From: Lethocerus indicus
Taxonomy: Eukaryota; Arthropoda; Insecta; Hemiptera; Belostomatidae
Direction of reading: 5' to 3'
Length of the DNA: 64,000 nucleotides
NCBI GenBank assembly: GCA_019843655.1
Contig: JACDQD010000010.1
Coordinates: 6,617,637-6,681,636 of the forward strand
The translations under genes and the position numbers were made by a program. The first letter of the stretch is position 1, and the number at the start of each line of letters is the position of its first letter. Below, piece by piece: positions 12,972-26,600 of the stretch. The notes beneath the pieces were generated by a model. It was not told the origin of the DNA, made no database searches, and saw only the letters and a list, made by a program, of their open reading frames with translations.

Positions 12972-15900
12972 CAGATAATAATTAAACACACCCCATAATC
13001 TAACAGTGATTGCTTCCTCCACGAATGATGGTTTTCGCCCTATTTCTTCCAGAAGTCATCAAATAACCAAATTAAAAGGCGGACTCTTAAGAATTGTTTT
13101 CTTTGTGCCGAATATTCAAAAAAGAAAAGGAAATAATACATTCCTGATTTTATATTACAGCAGCGATTAATCGATTCGCACTTTTTCTTATACCACGACA
13201 ACTTATACTTACTGGTTCTAATCTGATATTCTGAGAGCGGTTCAGGACGGTTGTAAATCCGATTTATTGAGGCGTCAAAATGAAAATTCGACGTTTTTAA
13301 TGCGCTGTTGTCGAATATAATTTTCGCCGAGGAATCCAAATTAAAATAATAAAAATAAAAGCCTGGGAAGATCTTTTATAGTGGCCACCGGTGAAACCAG
13401 TTCTTCTCCCCGTGTTATGTGTGTCCTTCTGCCTCTCCCGAAGTGGTATTTTACGGCGGTGTTTATTAACTGCCGAGTTCGTTAACTTTATTTTTCCCAA
13501 CTCTTGTCCGTTGGCTTCTTCGGCTTCGCAGAATCGATAAGCGCTATTAAGTCCTGAAATTTGATTATTAATTACTCATCGGGGTTCAGCTTTGCCAATG
13601 ATTCTGAATTAATGGTATTCAATAAATTTTAGCGACCGTATATATTTCAGTTACATAGTTAATAGCAATTGATTAGGATCCGGTTTAAAAATTGATCTGT
13701 CGGACCCGTTTTCATTATTTTCGCAAATAATCTTCACTGTTAATCGTGGTTCTTCAGTGCTACGATCAGGAGACCCTCAATTTTATCGTTGGCGGATCTA
13801 CAGTGAGCCGGAAAGGATTCGAGGCTGGTGTAAAGAATTCCCAAATAGGGGTTGGACGGATTTCCGGCCGAACCTGAATCGCGGCGAGGCTGTTAATTGA
13901 AATTCGAAAAGGCATAAAACAAGTATTCGACAGCTGGTGGGAAAATATTTCTCGACTTAACTGAAAGTTTTTATGAGGAAAATTATTAGAAAGAAATCGT
14001 TTCGAAGAGGTTTGAGTTTCCTCCTGAGATAAGTCTTATGGTCTTCAATTAAAACAGATGAAACAGGGAACGCGTTCGTTGGTTTAATAGTAGCCAAACA
14101 AATTTACAATTAGATCAATATATTATACATTTTTATTTACGTTAAAATACTTTATCCCGTACGTACAGAGAAGAGGTATAATATTCTGCCGTTTCTTTTA
14201 GTTTAAAACGTCGGGGTTTTCTTTATCGAATAAATCCAGTTATTACATTCCTCCATCGGAACTATTGAAGGCTCATATAGCCGGCTCGACTTCCTTGTAA
14301 CGGTTTGAAGACAACTATTTGAATTCTTCAGGCATTTCCCAGACAGTAAATTCCCCCCGGGTCCTGTACACGTTTACGGGCGGCTGGGACGGCTTTGTGA
14401 GAAAACTTTGGGGAATTTTGGGTATGTAAGAGTTGGCGCTATCGAGACCGGAACTCTGCGTTCTCCGAACGTCATGAAACTATTTTCCTATTGAATTCGA
14501 AAAGAATAAGGGACAGTTAATTCGGGTCGAATTAATTTTACGGGCGATAAAATTTTACGTTTGTACACAACTAGAGAACTAGGAACAGTTCACTGAACTG
14601 AATGTTATATGTATAGTTGAGGTCACGCGTGTGATTGTTCGAACTACAATATTTTCTTGCCATTTTCAATTCCGAGACATAGAAACTCCGTTTCAACTAT
14701 ACGGTTTCGACGTTGGAATGTTTTCGAAAAGAATTACATCCCCGAATTCCAGAAATGACGTATCTAGGCCGTTCGCGGCGGTCATGTTACAAACCACAAT
14801 TGGACTAATTGGGTTTCGTAACCATGGCAACGATCAATATCCCGCGACGCTAGTTCACACTTTGGGAATTGTTTTAAAAACATATTTTTCCGATGATTTT
14901 TTAAATGGATCTACTCCGATTAGATGTATCGGTTAAACTGCTGCTGATTTATGATCAGTAATCGGTGTGAATCTGAGCTCATCCCGCTATTTACGGACTC
15001 AATCCAAAAATAACGGAAACTGTGAACGGGGTTCAGTTTTGCAAATTTTCAATACTTGAAACACAATAAGGAACAAGGCTTACAACTTATGGGATTACCA
15101 TACTTCGAACATCTGACTAACTATTTTCACAGTCTAACATACCGCAAAACATTCCTTCAGTATATGCAGGCGCTAGTGCTTACTGATATTAACAGTGCTA
15201 CTGTTATAAGGATGCTTTATCGGCACTATATAAATAACGAAATAATAATGACGCTTTGTGCATAATCGACTACTATCTAAACCACCTTTTACCGATAATA
15301 CTGATAGAAATAGAAATTCGTTTATAATAGTCTAACTTGAGCGCATCGATGAGCATATACTGTTATAAAAGTACTGGTAATCGGTAGGAACTAATCTATA
15401 CGAATAAATAAAAATATTACGTTAAATTGCGGTTATTAACTGTCGTTAAAATTTTGTCTTAAGAGAGTACTTATTCTTAATTTGTGTATGCGAATGTATT
15501 TACATTTATCATTCAGTGTATTGTAACCTCATAACCTAACAGAACTTACTCTTGAAACATAACTATACAGTGTACACTGCGAATGTATATAATAGTAAAT
15601 TAATGCCAATAAAAATATTGAAAAATGAATGAAACACTTCATATTACCTAATAGCGAGTATCACCATAAACAGAGATATGGCACCTTAACGACTTTAAAC
15701 ACGTTAAACGACCATTTAAATGAGCCTTGTTTTCGGCCGAGTCACCGATTCCTCGACGTCTTCGTCATCGCGAAGGAAGGACCTTGAGGGCCCCCGTTTT
15801 TCCCACAGTTTTTCCCGCCTCCGCACACTTTTCCTTGGACGATATACCACGGCCGGATTATCGCATTTTCCGACAGACGCGTTCACCCCTTTATTCCGCC

Positions 15901-17462
15901 CGCCAATCGTCCATTCGAGGTGTTGAAAGTCTTCCTTCAAGGATTACACCCCGGCCTGTTAACCGGCCTCGAAAAAGCCGATAACCGTTCCACGAATTAC
16001 CCGACGGCGGACTAAATAATCCCTTTGTTGCACGCTTCGATTCGATCTCCGGTTGTCCATAATTCATGGCTAATGTTCGGCATTTGCATAGCTCGCGCCG
16101 TCGTTCTATCTGAACTGAATAAACCCACACGCGGGTGACGAAACTCGAATTATGAATTCGATTGTAAAGTTGCGGTGATTTATGGGCCGACGGTAAAGAC
16201 AAATTGTCGAAATGAATCAAACATATTGCGGACAGTATTAAACAATGTAATGGTCATTATTTCGATGTCACAGTAAAATTTTATTAATTGACAGTAATTG
16301 TCTGAGAGAACAAATTAATATTTTCGTGATGCAACAGGTCACGATCCCGTGTTTTCCGGAATTTTAAACCGGCCAACTATCTCATTATATGCATTTTTAT
16401 TGACTCAATAGCTTGGCGATAGGAAATCCCTCATGAATAAGGTATAATGAGGAAAATGTAATAAAGTGCGATATATTTCAACATTTTTCGGATTTTTAAG
16501 CACCTCGATTGACCACAACCCATTTCTCTTGGGTGCAGTGTCCCCTCAAGAAGTTAATGACTCGAATGCACGTACACAATCGATAGACTGTTATGTCACC
16601 GGTAAGCATCCGAAGCCCTATAACCGGGACTTCGCGTTAAGTCACACGGGAGAGGTGAATGAATCACCGTCTCCCCCGGTTTAACTCGTTTGTACGCGGG
16701 CGGAGAGAACGCCGTTAATCGAACTGTGAATATCGGTTTCGATTACCTTCCATTCGTCTTGTCTTCAATGTAAGTCGTTTATTATGAATCGATAGTTTGC
16801 AAACGACGAGTTCTTGCAAATTGGAATCTGCAATTGTACATATCTTATAGATATTTACAGGTTTCTATTTTCGTATGTTATAAAATTTATTTTTTCGACA
16901 AAAAAAAATACGGAGAGAAAAGCGTCTTCCTCGAATGATTTACGCACATCGGACATTAACATTTTTTCGTCGCACCGAACTGAATATACCGTCAGCTGTC
17001 GGTTTACGAGCTGCTCTAAGGGGCCACTTTCTAATGGCGAAGACACATTTTTACCTTGGAGGACACGATATCCTTTTTTCATCCTCTTCCCCCTCCCGCG
17101 TCGCGCCTAAGAGCCGCGGCGGCCGTGAATAAAGAAAACTGCCGGTGGCCGGGTATTCCATGAAATTTCGCCTTTCTCCGCCGACTTTCGTCTGAAAGCG
17201 CGAACCCAGACCGATTGGGGCGAGGAGGTGTCGTGAAAGGAAACTGGAGCGTCCCTGTTCGGGAAACGGGGTGTGTGGAAAACCTCCTTTATTTTTCCGA
17301 AGCGCGTGAGAGGCGGAAAATACATCCATTCCGCTCGCCGGGTCAACGGCTTTTCCGTGTGAAAATAATGATCGCGAAATTTCAATACACTATAAAATGC
17401 CTTTCTTCCTCTCGAAGCCTATCTGTTGCGCACAAAATTAATGTAATAGAGATTATTAAAAA
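11384..17462. other. Non-coding DNA, no gene supported
   Basis: About 6 kb of AT-rich sequence with CpG-rich patches at roughly 11450-11820, 15720-16100 and 16960-17350. The patches give overlapping frames on both strands with no domain and no consistent splice sites. The AT microsatellite at 12917-12968 is listed separately. Confidence 0.6.
12917..12968. repeat. (AT)n microsatellite
   Basis: An uninterrupted run of about 26 AT units. It is likely length-polymorphic. Confidence 0.95.
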
Positions 17463-17464
17463 TA

Positions 17465-17986
17465 CAGAGGGGTCCAAAAAAATGTATCCACTGTTTAACA
17501 GTCCATAACTTGCAAACTAATTGACGGAGTTGTCTCATTTTTGGTGAAAGTCTAGCTTAAAGTCCAACTTAAAGATATCACTCTAGGTGTTCGAAATGGT
17601 CACCATTAACATCCACAGACAAACGATGCCGCCGAACTGCAGCACGAACTACTGATGGCAACGTAGTCTGTTTGATACTCATTTCGCCATTGCCGTTGAA
17701 CCTCATTAATGTTTTCGTACTTAAAATACCACTTCAAAACTGGCTTCCTTTCATCGAATGTAAGCCTTGCGCCAGCCACGTTTACTCGAGTAACAAGGTA
17801 CAACTGACAACAAAACTCTGACTATCTGGCGACTGTCATCTGACAAAACAAAACAACGCAATACAACTCTTGTATGGCGGTTGCCGGAACTACAAACTAT
17901 AACACTACCAAAAATGAGACAACTCCGTCAATTAGTTTGCAAGTTATGGACTTTTAAACAGTGGATACATTTTTTGGACCCCTCTG
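17465..17986 (-). mobile_element. Tc1/mariner (IS630-type) non-autonomous element with long inverted repeats
   Basis: The left end CAGAGGGGTCCAAAAAAATG is mirrored at the right end (...TTTTTTGGACCCCTCTG). The inverted repeat continues inward for roughly 80 bp through TTTGCAAACTAATTGACGG and beyond, with few mismatches. TA dinucleotides at 17463-17464 and 17987-17988 fit the TA target duplication of this superfamily. The 522-bp interior holds only the start of a transposase gene on the minus strand, so this is an internal-deletion derivative that would need a transposase from elsewhere to move. Confidence 0.88.
17606..17803 (-). pseudogene. Transposase N-terminal helix-turn-helix fragment (DUF4817-like)
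   Basis: The 65-codon minus-strand frame contains ERKPVLKWYFKYENINEVQR followed by QWRNEYQTD. This pattern (a short 'T.DER..VLK.Y...EN..EVQRQWR..F.TD' block) is the N-terminal DNA-binding helix-turn-helix found in many insect IS630/mariner-related transposases. The frame then runs into unrelated Ser/Cys-rich sequence and stops. The DDE/D catalytic domain is absent. It lies wholly between the inverted repeats of the element at 17465-17986. The family assignment rests on remembered motif shape. Confidence 0.6.
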
Positions 17987-17988
17987 TA

Positions 17989-20528
17989 TAATTTTAGAAT
18001 ATCACTCTCGGTATTTTATCCACTAACTCCTTTTGTCTTTGATAGAACAATATCAAATCCGTCCGTGAATATTAATTTACATGCATCTGCGTGATACCCG
18101 ATACCTCTTGGATATTTAAAGAATATAAAGATTTAAAATTTCTGATGCCGCAAATTTGTATTCGAGGTAAATTAAAAATTTGAATTGATTACTAATAGCT
18201 CCGGAGAACACTTCTGAAAAAAACAATTAGTTAATGTTTAATACACCCGCTGAAATATAAGTGTAAGCGGATGACACATTCATCTTAAATTTTTATGTCT
18301 TTAAAGGAAAATTAATATTTAATATTGACTATAAATTAATGTTGCGAAATGCTTTTGTTTCAGGTGAGTTCAGACACTCTATGTCCATGATTTTTAATAC
18401 CATAATTAATTCAATGAAATATGGAACGGATTTGGACGCCGAAATCGTAAGTCGAAACAAATTACTTTTCGTGTTTATAATGAATATTTACAGTCAAACA
18501 GTGATGCAATGGTTGGAGTTTTTACTTATAAATATTTATCAGAGGCTTTAAACAATTAAATCGGCATTATTAAAAATCTAATAATTTTAATTAATTGAGA
18601 CATTCATTTCTTCGAATTAAATTAGGAATAAAGGAGGACGCATTAGCGTTCGTGGTAACGACTTGTTTTTTCCATAATTTCCAAATAGGATATTTAAATC
18701 TTATCTAATTGGGTTAACGCGCGTTTCTACGGCGGCTTTTAACGACGAGTAGTCCAGAATTCAACGGCATTTATTGATGGCACTATTAGGAAAAGCGATC
18801 GGTCAGAAAAACATGGAAACTGGAACGAATTCGTTGGAATGTCCGCGTTTGGGCGAATCGGAACGTTGACGTTGACCAGTATCACTCTAAACCTGAAAAA
18901 ATGTGCCTAAATTCCTGGTTCGGAATTTTCTAGACATTTGTTCTAGATAATAAAGGGCTTATTCATTAAATATGTCTATGCGAGTAGTACTTATCTTGGG
19001 GAAAGTGCTGATTTAATGAACCAAATAGAAGAACGATTGATTGAACTCTTTGGTCTTACGGTCCAACCAATAAGGACGACGGTTTGACTGAATAATGCTC
19101 GAGGATGCCGAAGGAATGCTCAATGGGCTGCTACTCTCCCAACCTAGGCATTATGAATGGAAAAAAATTCATCGTGGAAAAAATTGTCTATACTTGATAA
19201 TTTGGTTCTGTCGGGCCGGTTCCTGTTAGACGAAGCATCCTGTCTGCCCTACAATAATTATTGGTTGGCCGAAACCGGCCTGGCCTAGGAACAAATCAGC
19301 GATAGGACCGAAATATCTGAAAAGTTGTGATAACCGAATTTATTATTGTTTTGAACGCGATAATCACACAGGGCCCGGTCGTGAATGTGAGTATATATTT
19401 CAAGGTGCTGGATTTACAGGAAGACGGTGCACAGACGGTGTTTAAACACCGGCGTATGGTTGACAGCAGTTGTGCAACACCTGCGGTCCCATTGTATTCC
19501 CCTTCGGAAGGGACGGCCCACACTTCCCTTTACGTCCTCCCTGGACGCAGGTGTACCCCCGCCTCGGCTCTGTACCCCAAAACCCACGCCCCTTCCGATG
19601 CCCGACTATTCGAGGACCTTGAGACGACGCCAGGAAGTGTCGATTCCGAAAAAATTCCACACTCTGCCTCCGGACACAGTCATGTCCTCGCTGTTTTCCG
19701 ACCGAAACAGGACGGAGAGTTTCCGGTCTTCAATTCAAATTTACCTTATATACATAAAAAGAAAATATAACAGCGACGTCGGACAGAAAATGAATCGCGA
19801 ACGTTTCTTCCATGAGTTTCATGACCCCCTTAGATAGATCACTCGACCTGTAACATGAACCCTTTAACTTCAGCTTCATCCTCCTATAAATTGCCTGCTT
19901 TGAAGATAGTAACGCTTAAGCATGATGAGTGATATTCTGCGTATATTTATATTAATATAAATTTAATTTAGTTAAAATATTTCTTAAATAAATAGTATTG
20001 TTTCACTTTCGACTAAGACTATTTATATATTTCGATTTAATGGATCAGCGAATGGTTGGAATTGTGATATTCTATCAACCTCTAATAATATTCCGTCGGT
20101 ATGTATGAAAAAAACATTGCGTTATTGCAGTAAATATATACAGTTGGATATTTACGGTACGGGAGAAACCGACCAGTCGTTGCAGATACGCTCGTTGCCT
20201 GCAGTCGAAATGGAAATAAATAAATCGGCCGGGTGGTTCCAATGAATGAATATGGAACCGATTCACTTTCAGTTCCTTACTGAACGGGATTTTCTCTCAT
20301 TACCGGGATGATCTTCTTTCGCAGCGGGTTATACTAATCTGGCGCTAATAAAGCTGTAATCAGAGTTCTGGAAGAATTCTCAAGGCAATAATGAAGTCAA
20401 ATTTCTAATGTCCGTACAGTATAATAATTCTAAAAGAGCCTCCGAGAGAAAATCGAAAAGAATAGTTTATTATTTGGTAGGTAAGGATGAAACTGGCGTC
20501 CGTAAAACAATCGAAAATTTATTACCCT
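17989..20528. other. Non-coding DNA, one weak exon-like segment
   Basis: No supported gene. An exon-like segment at 18364-18446 has a good acceptor (CTTTTGTTTCAG) and a GTAAGT donor and is open in one frame, but it has AT-rich codon use and no recognisable motif. A heavily degraded foldback copy lies near 19195-19315. The overlapping frames at 19327-19837 occupy a GC-richer patch without coding signal. Confidence 0.5.
19195..19315. mobile_element. Probable degenerate foldback-family copy
   Basis: GGCCGAAACCGGCCTGGCC, then ACAAATCAGCGATAGGA and CGAAA, line up in order with the right arm of the foldback family (GCCGAAACCGGTCTAGC, ACCAGCGAGAGGA, GAAA). Divergence is high and the left arm is barely recognisable. 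Confidence 0.35.
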
Positions 20529-20680
20529 AGATTCTTTGTGTTTCTGTCTCCTCTCGCTGGTTTGGTCTTTCGCTGGACTGGTTCGGCTAACACCGCTACT
20601 GAAGATGGCGAGCAGCCGAAACCGGTCTAGCAAAAGGTCAAACCAGCGAGAGGAGACAGAAACACAACAAATCTGCAATA
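20529..20680. mobile_element. Foldback element, internally deleted copy
   Basis: The left arm (GTGTTTCTGTCTCCTCTCGC, then TGGTTTGGTC) runs to CTGGTTCGG and jumps straight to the inner right-arm sequence CTAACACCGCTACTGAAGAT. The right arm is then complete to GAGGAGACAGAAACAC. The centre of the palindrome and part of the left arm are gone, a different deletion from the one in the 11.2-kb copy. Confidence 0.75.
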
Positions 20681-23600
20681 ATACTGTAAGTGCGGACGTA
20701 ATGCGTGTCAAAACACGACCGAATTCTTGTGAATTTACAAGCTCTGTGTCAATAATTCAGGTCGTCAGATGGAACAGCCGCTGTTTCGTAGGTCCGAAGA
20801 AATTATCTTCCTCCTCACTTCTCTTGTAAACGAGGCCACAATTTACTGCGCGGGCGTTCCGAATTCCCCCGTATCTCTCCTGGCTTTTACTCTTTTTATC
20901 TTGGGCGTTTTCAATTTTTTTCTTCCACGAAAATAAAAAAAGATAGAACGAAACGAGAATATCCTTCGGTGAAATATGTTCCTCGCTCCAAAGCTCTTGG
21001 AGGCCGTGATCCTTTGACCTCACCCACGTCGAGTTGTCCTTTTTTGGATGTGACGGGCGGTGGCCGTTCGCCCACAATCTACATCTGGCTTAGTTTTTAA
21101 TGAATTAAAAATATTTTAGTGTAGATATCGGTCTGGACATCGGTTCATTCCCGTCTGTTTGTTTTTAAACAAAGCGCCATTTAAATGCAGCATTGAAATA
21201 CTCAATACACTCGTTATACATTTTCCAATTTTGTTTTGTTCACTGTATATTTACTACAAATGATTTATGATTCCTGTTCGAGGCAATAACGGTGAAATAT
21301 ATAAAATAATAATTAATTATAATAGTAAAATCTCAATAACTAAAAGGTAAAAAAATGAATATTGTTGAAAAAAAAACACAATTTCCTGTTGATATTTGAA
21401 ATTATCTGTCCTGCCTTTAACAATCTTCCCTCTTTGGATAAGGTACAAACCTTTAATTGTTGATTTTGTAAATTTGAATTTGTCACGTTTTTTCACAGCC
21501 GCCATGAAATGATACAATTGTATTCACTTTACAAGATAGTCGCAGTGCCGTTATAGCAACGTGACAATTTGATTACTTACAAGTTGAATGATAAACAGTG
21601 AAAGGACCAACAAAAATGAGGATGCGAAAGAGTTGGATTTCCGTATAGCCAGTACAAAAAATGTAATAAATGTGAAAAAAGGGAATTTAGATAACGCAGT
21701 GACAAGTTATTGGAGAAAATAAATTTGAATTTTAAATCGTCACAGAAATTATAAACCAATATTTTCATCACGATACCTCCGAGGATTACAGTTTTAATAA
21801 TAATGATTTGAAACGTGAATAATTACAGGGAATTTATCTTCACTTCATTTCAATATATTTAATTATGAAAAAATAATAAGTTTATGATATAAATTACATT
21901 CGTTGTCTTCTGTTTCGATCTCCGAGTTTATGACTTGAATAAATAAATAATCCAGTTTTTCGTCCCCGAATTTGAGTCTTTCAATATACTGCCTCTAAAG
22001 TTAGGCGAGAGTAAGAATAAATTTGAATTCGCTAATGTGAAAAAGATTGTAGTTTTGTCTAGGCCTTGATCTTTGGAACATGACCAAGGCCGGGCCCGTT
22101 CTCGTAAGAGAGCCGCGCATAATGAAATTTCGTTACGGGGAAGACAATTAGAGGTTCAGTTCTCGACCCCGTGTCATTTGTTCCTCTGAAACCGTACGTT
22201 TTGCCGGTCGAATTTGTACTGTAATATTTGTGTAATTCGTGCCGCTTGGAATGATCCGGGAAACGACTTGAAAGCTTTATACGAAAAAAAAATAACAGAA
22301 GAATGTAATTTATGTTTCATCAATTCGTAATTTCTATATCCGCTGGTTTGTATCGTTATGATCCGGAATATTATCGGATTACGGTATAGCGTCGGTATAA
22401 TCTGCAGCAAGGCGTCGAGAACATTTTCGGTGAACATTAATCGAAAATTCGATTATTGTAAAATTAAACATCTGGAATTTCATAGCGTCCGCTACATTGA
22501 AACCGTGCAAAAGTTTTCATCGATACACTTTTTTTGTGTTTGATTTATTTTTCTATTGTTTTTTTATCGTCGTACATGCTGAAATTACCGATATTAATTA
22601 CAGTCAACCGACTGCTTCCGACGAAAGTCGTATTGGAATTGGGATAATATCGATCGTGTAAATTTGCTAATAAGGACCTAGTTACACCATATTGTGTGGA
22701 AAATATAGACTCTAAACAATTGTTCAGGCAGTAACATTATTTAAATATCCCCAATTAGGTCAGTTTAAAGTATAATGCAGATACTGTCAGCAGTATCTAA
22801 AGTAGGCTGGCATGATACAAACATGTTGCTAGTTTCTATGGCTGCTTTGGAATGGGACTCGTTACTGAATTGACTGGAACGGGTTTCAATTAACCTGTTT
22901 TATTAATACGGGGGGGGGGGACTTTGTTTCCACTGGCGCCTGGATAATAGACCGAATCTGGCCACGGCTTCCCAATTAGGTATTTAATTCGGTCCGAGAG
23001 CCTACCGGGAAGAACCGGAATGCGCCCGAGAGGGGATCGGTAATTTTCACCGGTGTGAAGGGTGAAAGTTTGTAGGCGCGATGGGCAGCCCGTAAATTCG
23101 AAATCAAACGAGCACCCCCCTCCCCCTTTTCCCCTCTACTCCACCTCCCGGTCAATAATAAATGCAGTCCCGGCATACCGGTCTATTCTTAGACCCCCCC
23201 CCCCGAGCCTCGTCACAGCCCTTGGGAGTTTGACCAAAAGTGAAAGTCATCCGTGAACCGCTCCGTATATCTGAGCCGTGTTGAAACATGTCTAGGAGAC
23301 ACGTCGACAGATATGTCTTCTACTGTATATTATACAGGCGTTTCTATTTGGAACCCAGTCGACGGCCGGTTCTCTCATTTTATTATTTCCCGATGTCGTT
23401 CCCGAGATAACCCGATTTGGGTTTGATTCAACAGAAAAAAAAGGTTGAAATTTGTAACTCGGAAAAATTCAAACTTAAAATATGAAGTTGAAACAGTAGA
23501 GCTCATTGTTTTCGCCAAAGTCTAAGAAAAACGGCATTGACACCCCGGTATTGTCTATATTCTAGTTTTGTTTCGTTTAGTTAGCTTTATTTAGGTCTAG

Positions 23601-26600
23601 GAGTAGACTGTAGTGTTTTTCGTATACTGTTTACTTCCATCGTTACGCGAGATCGTTTCCTAGTTTCCAGTGGGCGGAAAGGTCGATAAATCGATAATAA
23701 ATATTCCAGTCCGAGCACTAAAATTAAAAATAAGAATTGGACAGTGGAACGCTAAGCGGATTCCTCCCCTATTCCATCGTCCCGGCGGGGAAAGTGAACG
23801 AATCTTCGAGCACGGGACTTTTTTCGGGACAAGGTTAAGCGACAGAGAGAACTTGAACCGTGAAGCCGACAGTTTTCAAGGCGGCAAACCGGTCGTGGAG
23901 GACCGGATCAGTTTACCCGCTAACAGTAAAGTCCCGGGCTTCAACCTCGCCAAGTTCAATTCCCGAGTCCAATTGGGATCCGTCGACGGCGTCCGATGAA
24001 ATATCAAGTGTTTACTTCTCACGTAACGCATAAAGTACAGATTTGCATACATGTTAGCATGGTACGGGATAGGATGCTTTTGTCGGAAGGGAGAAAAATT
24101 GACAAGATAGAGACGTAGACAATTTCATGACATAGAAGACGAAAAGAATCTGATTTTTCCTTTCATTACAATTTTCACTTCCGACATGCCGACATATTTG
24201 TATGATTTATAATAAAAAAGAAATTCAGAGAGATCATGAATTTTATGATCACCGAATACTTTCTAATTCCAATCGCTTCCCACTCTTTAAATATCCCGAT
24301 TCTCATTTTTCATTGAGTTTTATATTGCACTATTAATAGCCGGAGGCGATTTTGAAAGCAGTGCCATTCGGTACCGTTAACGACTTCCTTAATACGCCCT
24401 AGCACGGTCCGTACAATCCCGTATGAATTATCAATAAAACAATGCTGTAATACATGAGTGAAAGTCCATAAATTGCATAATTTGGTATATTTGTTTTTTT
24501 TATTGTTAAATACTATTACAAAAGAGGGGTGATTTTTTTTTATGTGAATCAACTCAACTCGTGCTTATGTCTAACTTATATAGCTATAAACTATTATTTA
24601 TGTTTACTAATGGATATTTATATGTACTTAAATTTAGTAAAGCCATATATTTTCCTCACTTTAAGGGCCAATCGTGATGGTCGTGCTCCTTCATTGGTAA
24701 CGCTTTCCATTTACCTTCGGTGTAATTATAACCTTGCGTCGCTTGCAACCTTTATGTCGGGTATCGTTTCGCGTTGCGAAATACGTTTGACTTTCGCCTC
24801 TCGGCCGGCGTTTGATTTCCCACCGACATCGACCGACGGGTACATTCTGCGGGTAACAACCCACCCGTCGTCGAAATACGGCGTCCACTGTCGAGAATAA
24901 GCCTCGGATAGAAGAAAAAAGTTTCGCCCTTCGCACGAAGGCCTCGAAGCGAGAGTTCCCTTAAGACTCGACAGGAAGGGAAAGTAAGGACAGTCGACGC
25001 GCGAAGGGACGCTGTCTAAATCCGGGGACGCCCGAGCGCGGTACCAGCGTCATAGTCGCATTTTAGAAGGTTACACCAAACAGTTCAATATTTCTACGTA
25101 ATATTGAGATATCTCAAAGGATTGAAAGATTTTTTTCATGAACATTTCTACGCGTAAAATTAGTGCAACTAGTTACAACTTGGTTCGAACTATATTTCAT
25201 GGCTGTACTACAAGCGACAAACAATATAATGTCAAATGCTTATAACGACCGTTTATAGACCGAGAAGTATCTTTTCTGTCCAATGGTAGATTAAATATTA
25301 GTCACCGCTTGAATATTAGTTATGATATTAAACGCATGCTTACCGGGGGCTGCGTTCAATGGGGCAACCAGGCAACGTTTCATAGACTGAACACTGTGTA
25401 AAAAATGTTTTAAAAATGTGTAAAAAACTTCTATTACTGCGTTGTTTTTTCTTAACCTTTCATTAAAAAGATATAAATATCTGCTAAAAGATTGCGCTAT
25501 TCTATTATGTTTTTAAACCTTTTTTTTCCAACCTCATTATTCCTTAATAGCTTGAAGACGCTAAGAAAATAATTAAAAAGATTATTATCTATTTCCTTCT
25601 ATTATGAGATTTTTTAATTATATATTTATATACTTCGCACTGTGAAAAATGTATTATATTATGTCAAGGATCTTCAAGGCGTTCCTTCACTTGAGAAGAT
25701 TCGGATTTAAATTTATGTTTAATTCATGGGCACTTATTCAGGCACTTTTGTACCTCTGCGGGGTTTGTCGAGACTGTGCCCCCCGTGACTTCGAAACGTT
25801 TAAAAGACAGGATATCTCTCTCGTTCTCGGCTGATGCCCCGTGTCGATGCGAGTTATGCGATCGCCGTACGGTTGCGTCATGAGACGCGTACCTCTTTTG
25901 TCGCCGGCCGTTGTCGAGGGTGAAAACCGAGTAGCGGCCGTTTCAAAATATTCTTTTTTTCGATTGCGCAAAAAACAAAACCAAAAAAAAAAATGTCCCG
26001 GTCGGTCGACGAATCGTGAAATCCGCGCGGTTACTTAACTTCGTGGTCCCCCCCCAACGAGTTAACAGGCGAAGTACAATAAACACGGTTGAAAGGTCAG
26101 CTGGGGTTTCAGATAACGGTCTGTAATTGCTCGAGGAACATCTGAGAGTGGCAACGGTCGTGCTGTCGGAGGTTCGATTCACCTCCAAATATCCCCGACG
26201 ACGACGTAATTGAATACATAACTTCTTATTCATTCTTTAACTCAGATGATGTGGCATAAATAGAAAGCGGAAAATTTATTTCGATAACTGGTATCGTGAA
26301 GCGAACACGAAGCAAGTGAATAATTGTGTCCACCCGAGCTATCGTTTCCTCCCACCTTGGGTTGTCCAAAACATTGGCCTACTCCAAAACGTATTCGACA
26401 TTCCAATATTCCATATTTTAATAATTTGGAATTATTAAATTCCGCCCGTGCTCCCGTCTCTCCGATCAGTCATTGTTTTGAACTTTTAAAATAACATTGG
26501 GCGTCCACATTGTTTATAAATTATAATGATTCCGGGTCCCCTTTTCCGACGCCCGCTGTGGACCTTTCTTTTTAATAATTCGCTTATAAATCTCTGGGCC

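Noticed and set aside
18364..18446. 83-nt exon-like segment with TTTCAG and GTAAGT
   Set aside because: The splice sites are good but the codons are AT-rich, the peptide is not recognised, and no partner exon in matching phase was found.
26150..26200. tRNA-like T-arm (GGTTCGATTC)
   Set aside because: The T stem has a mismatch and no acceptor, D or anticodon stems could be fitted upstream.
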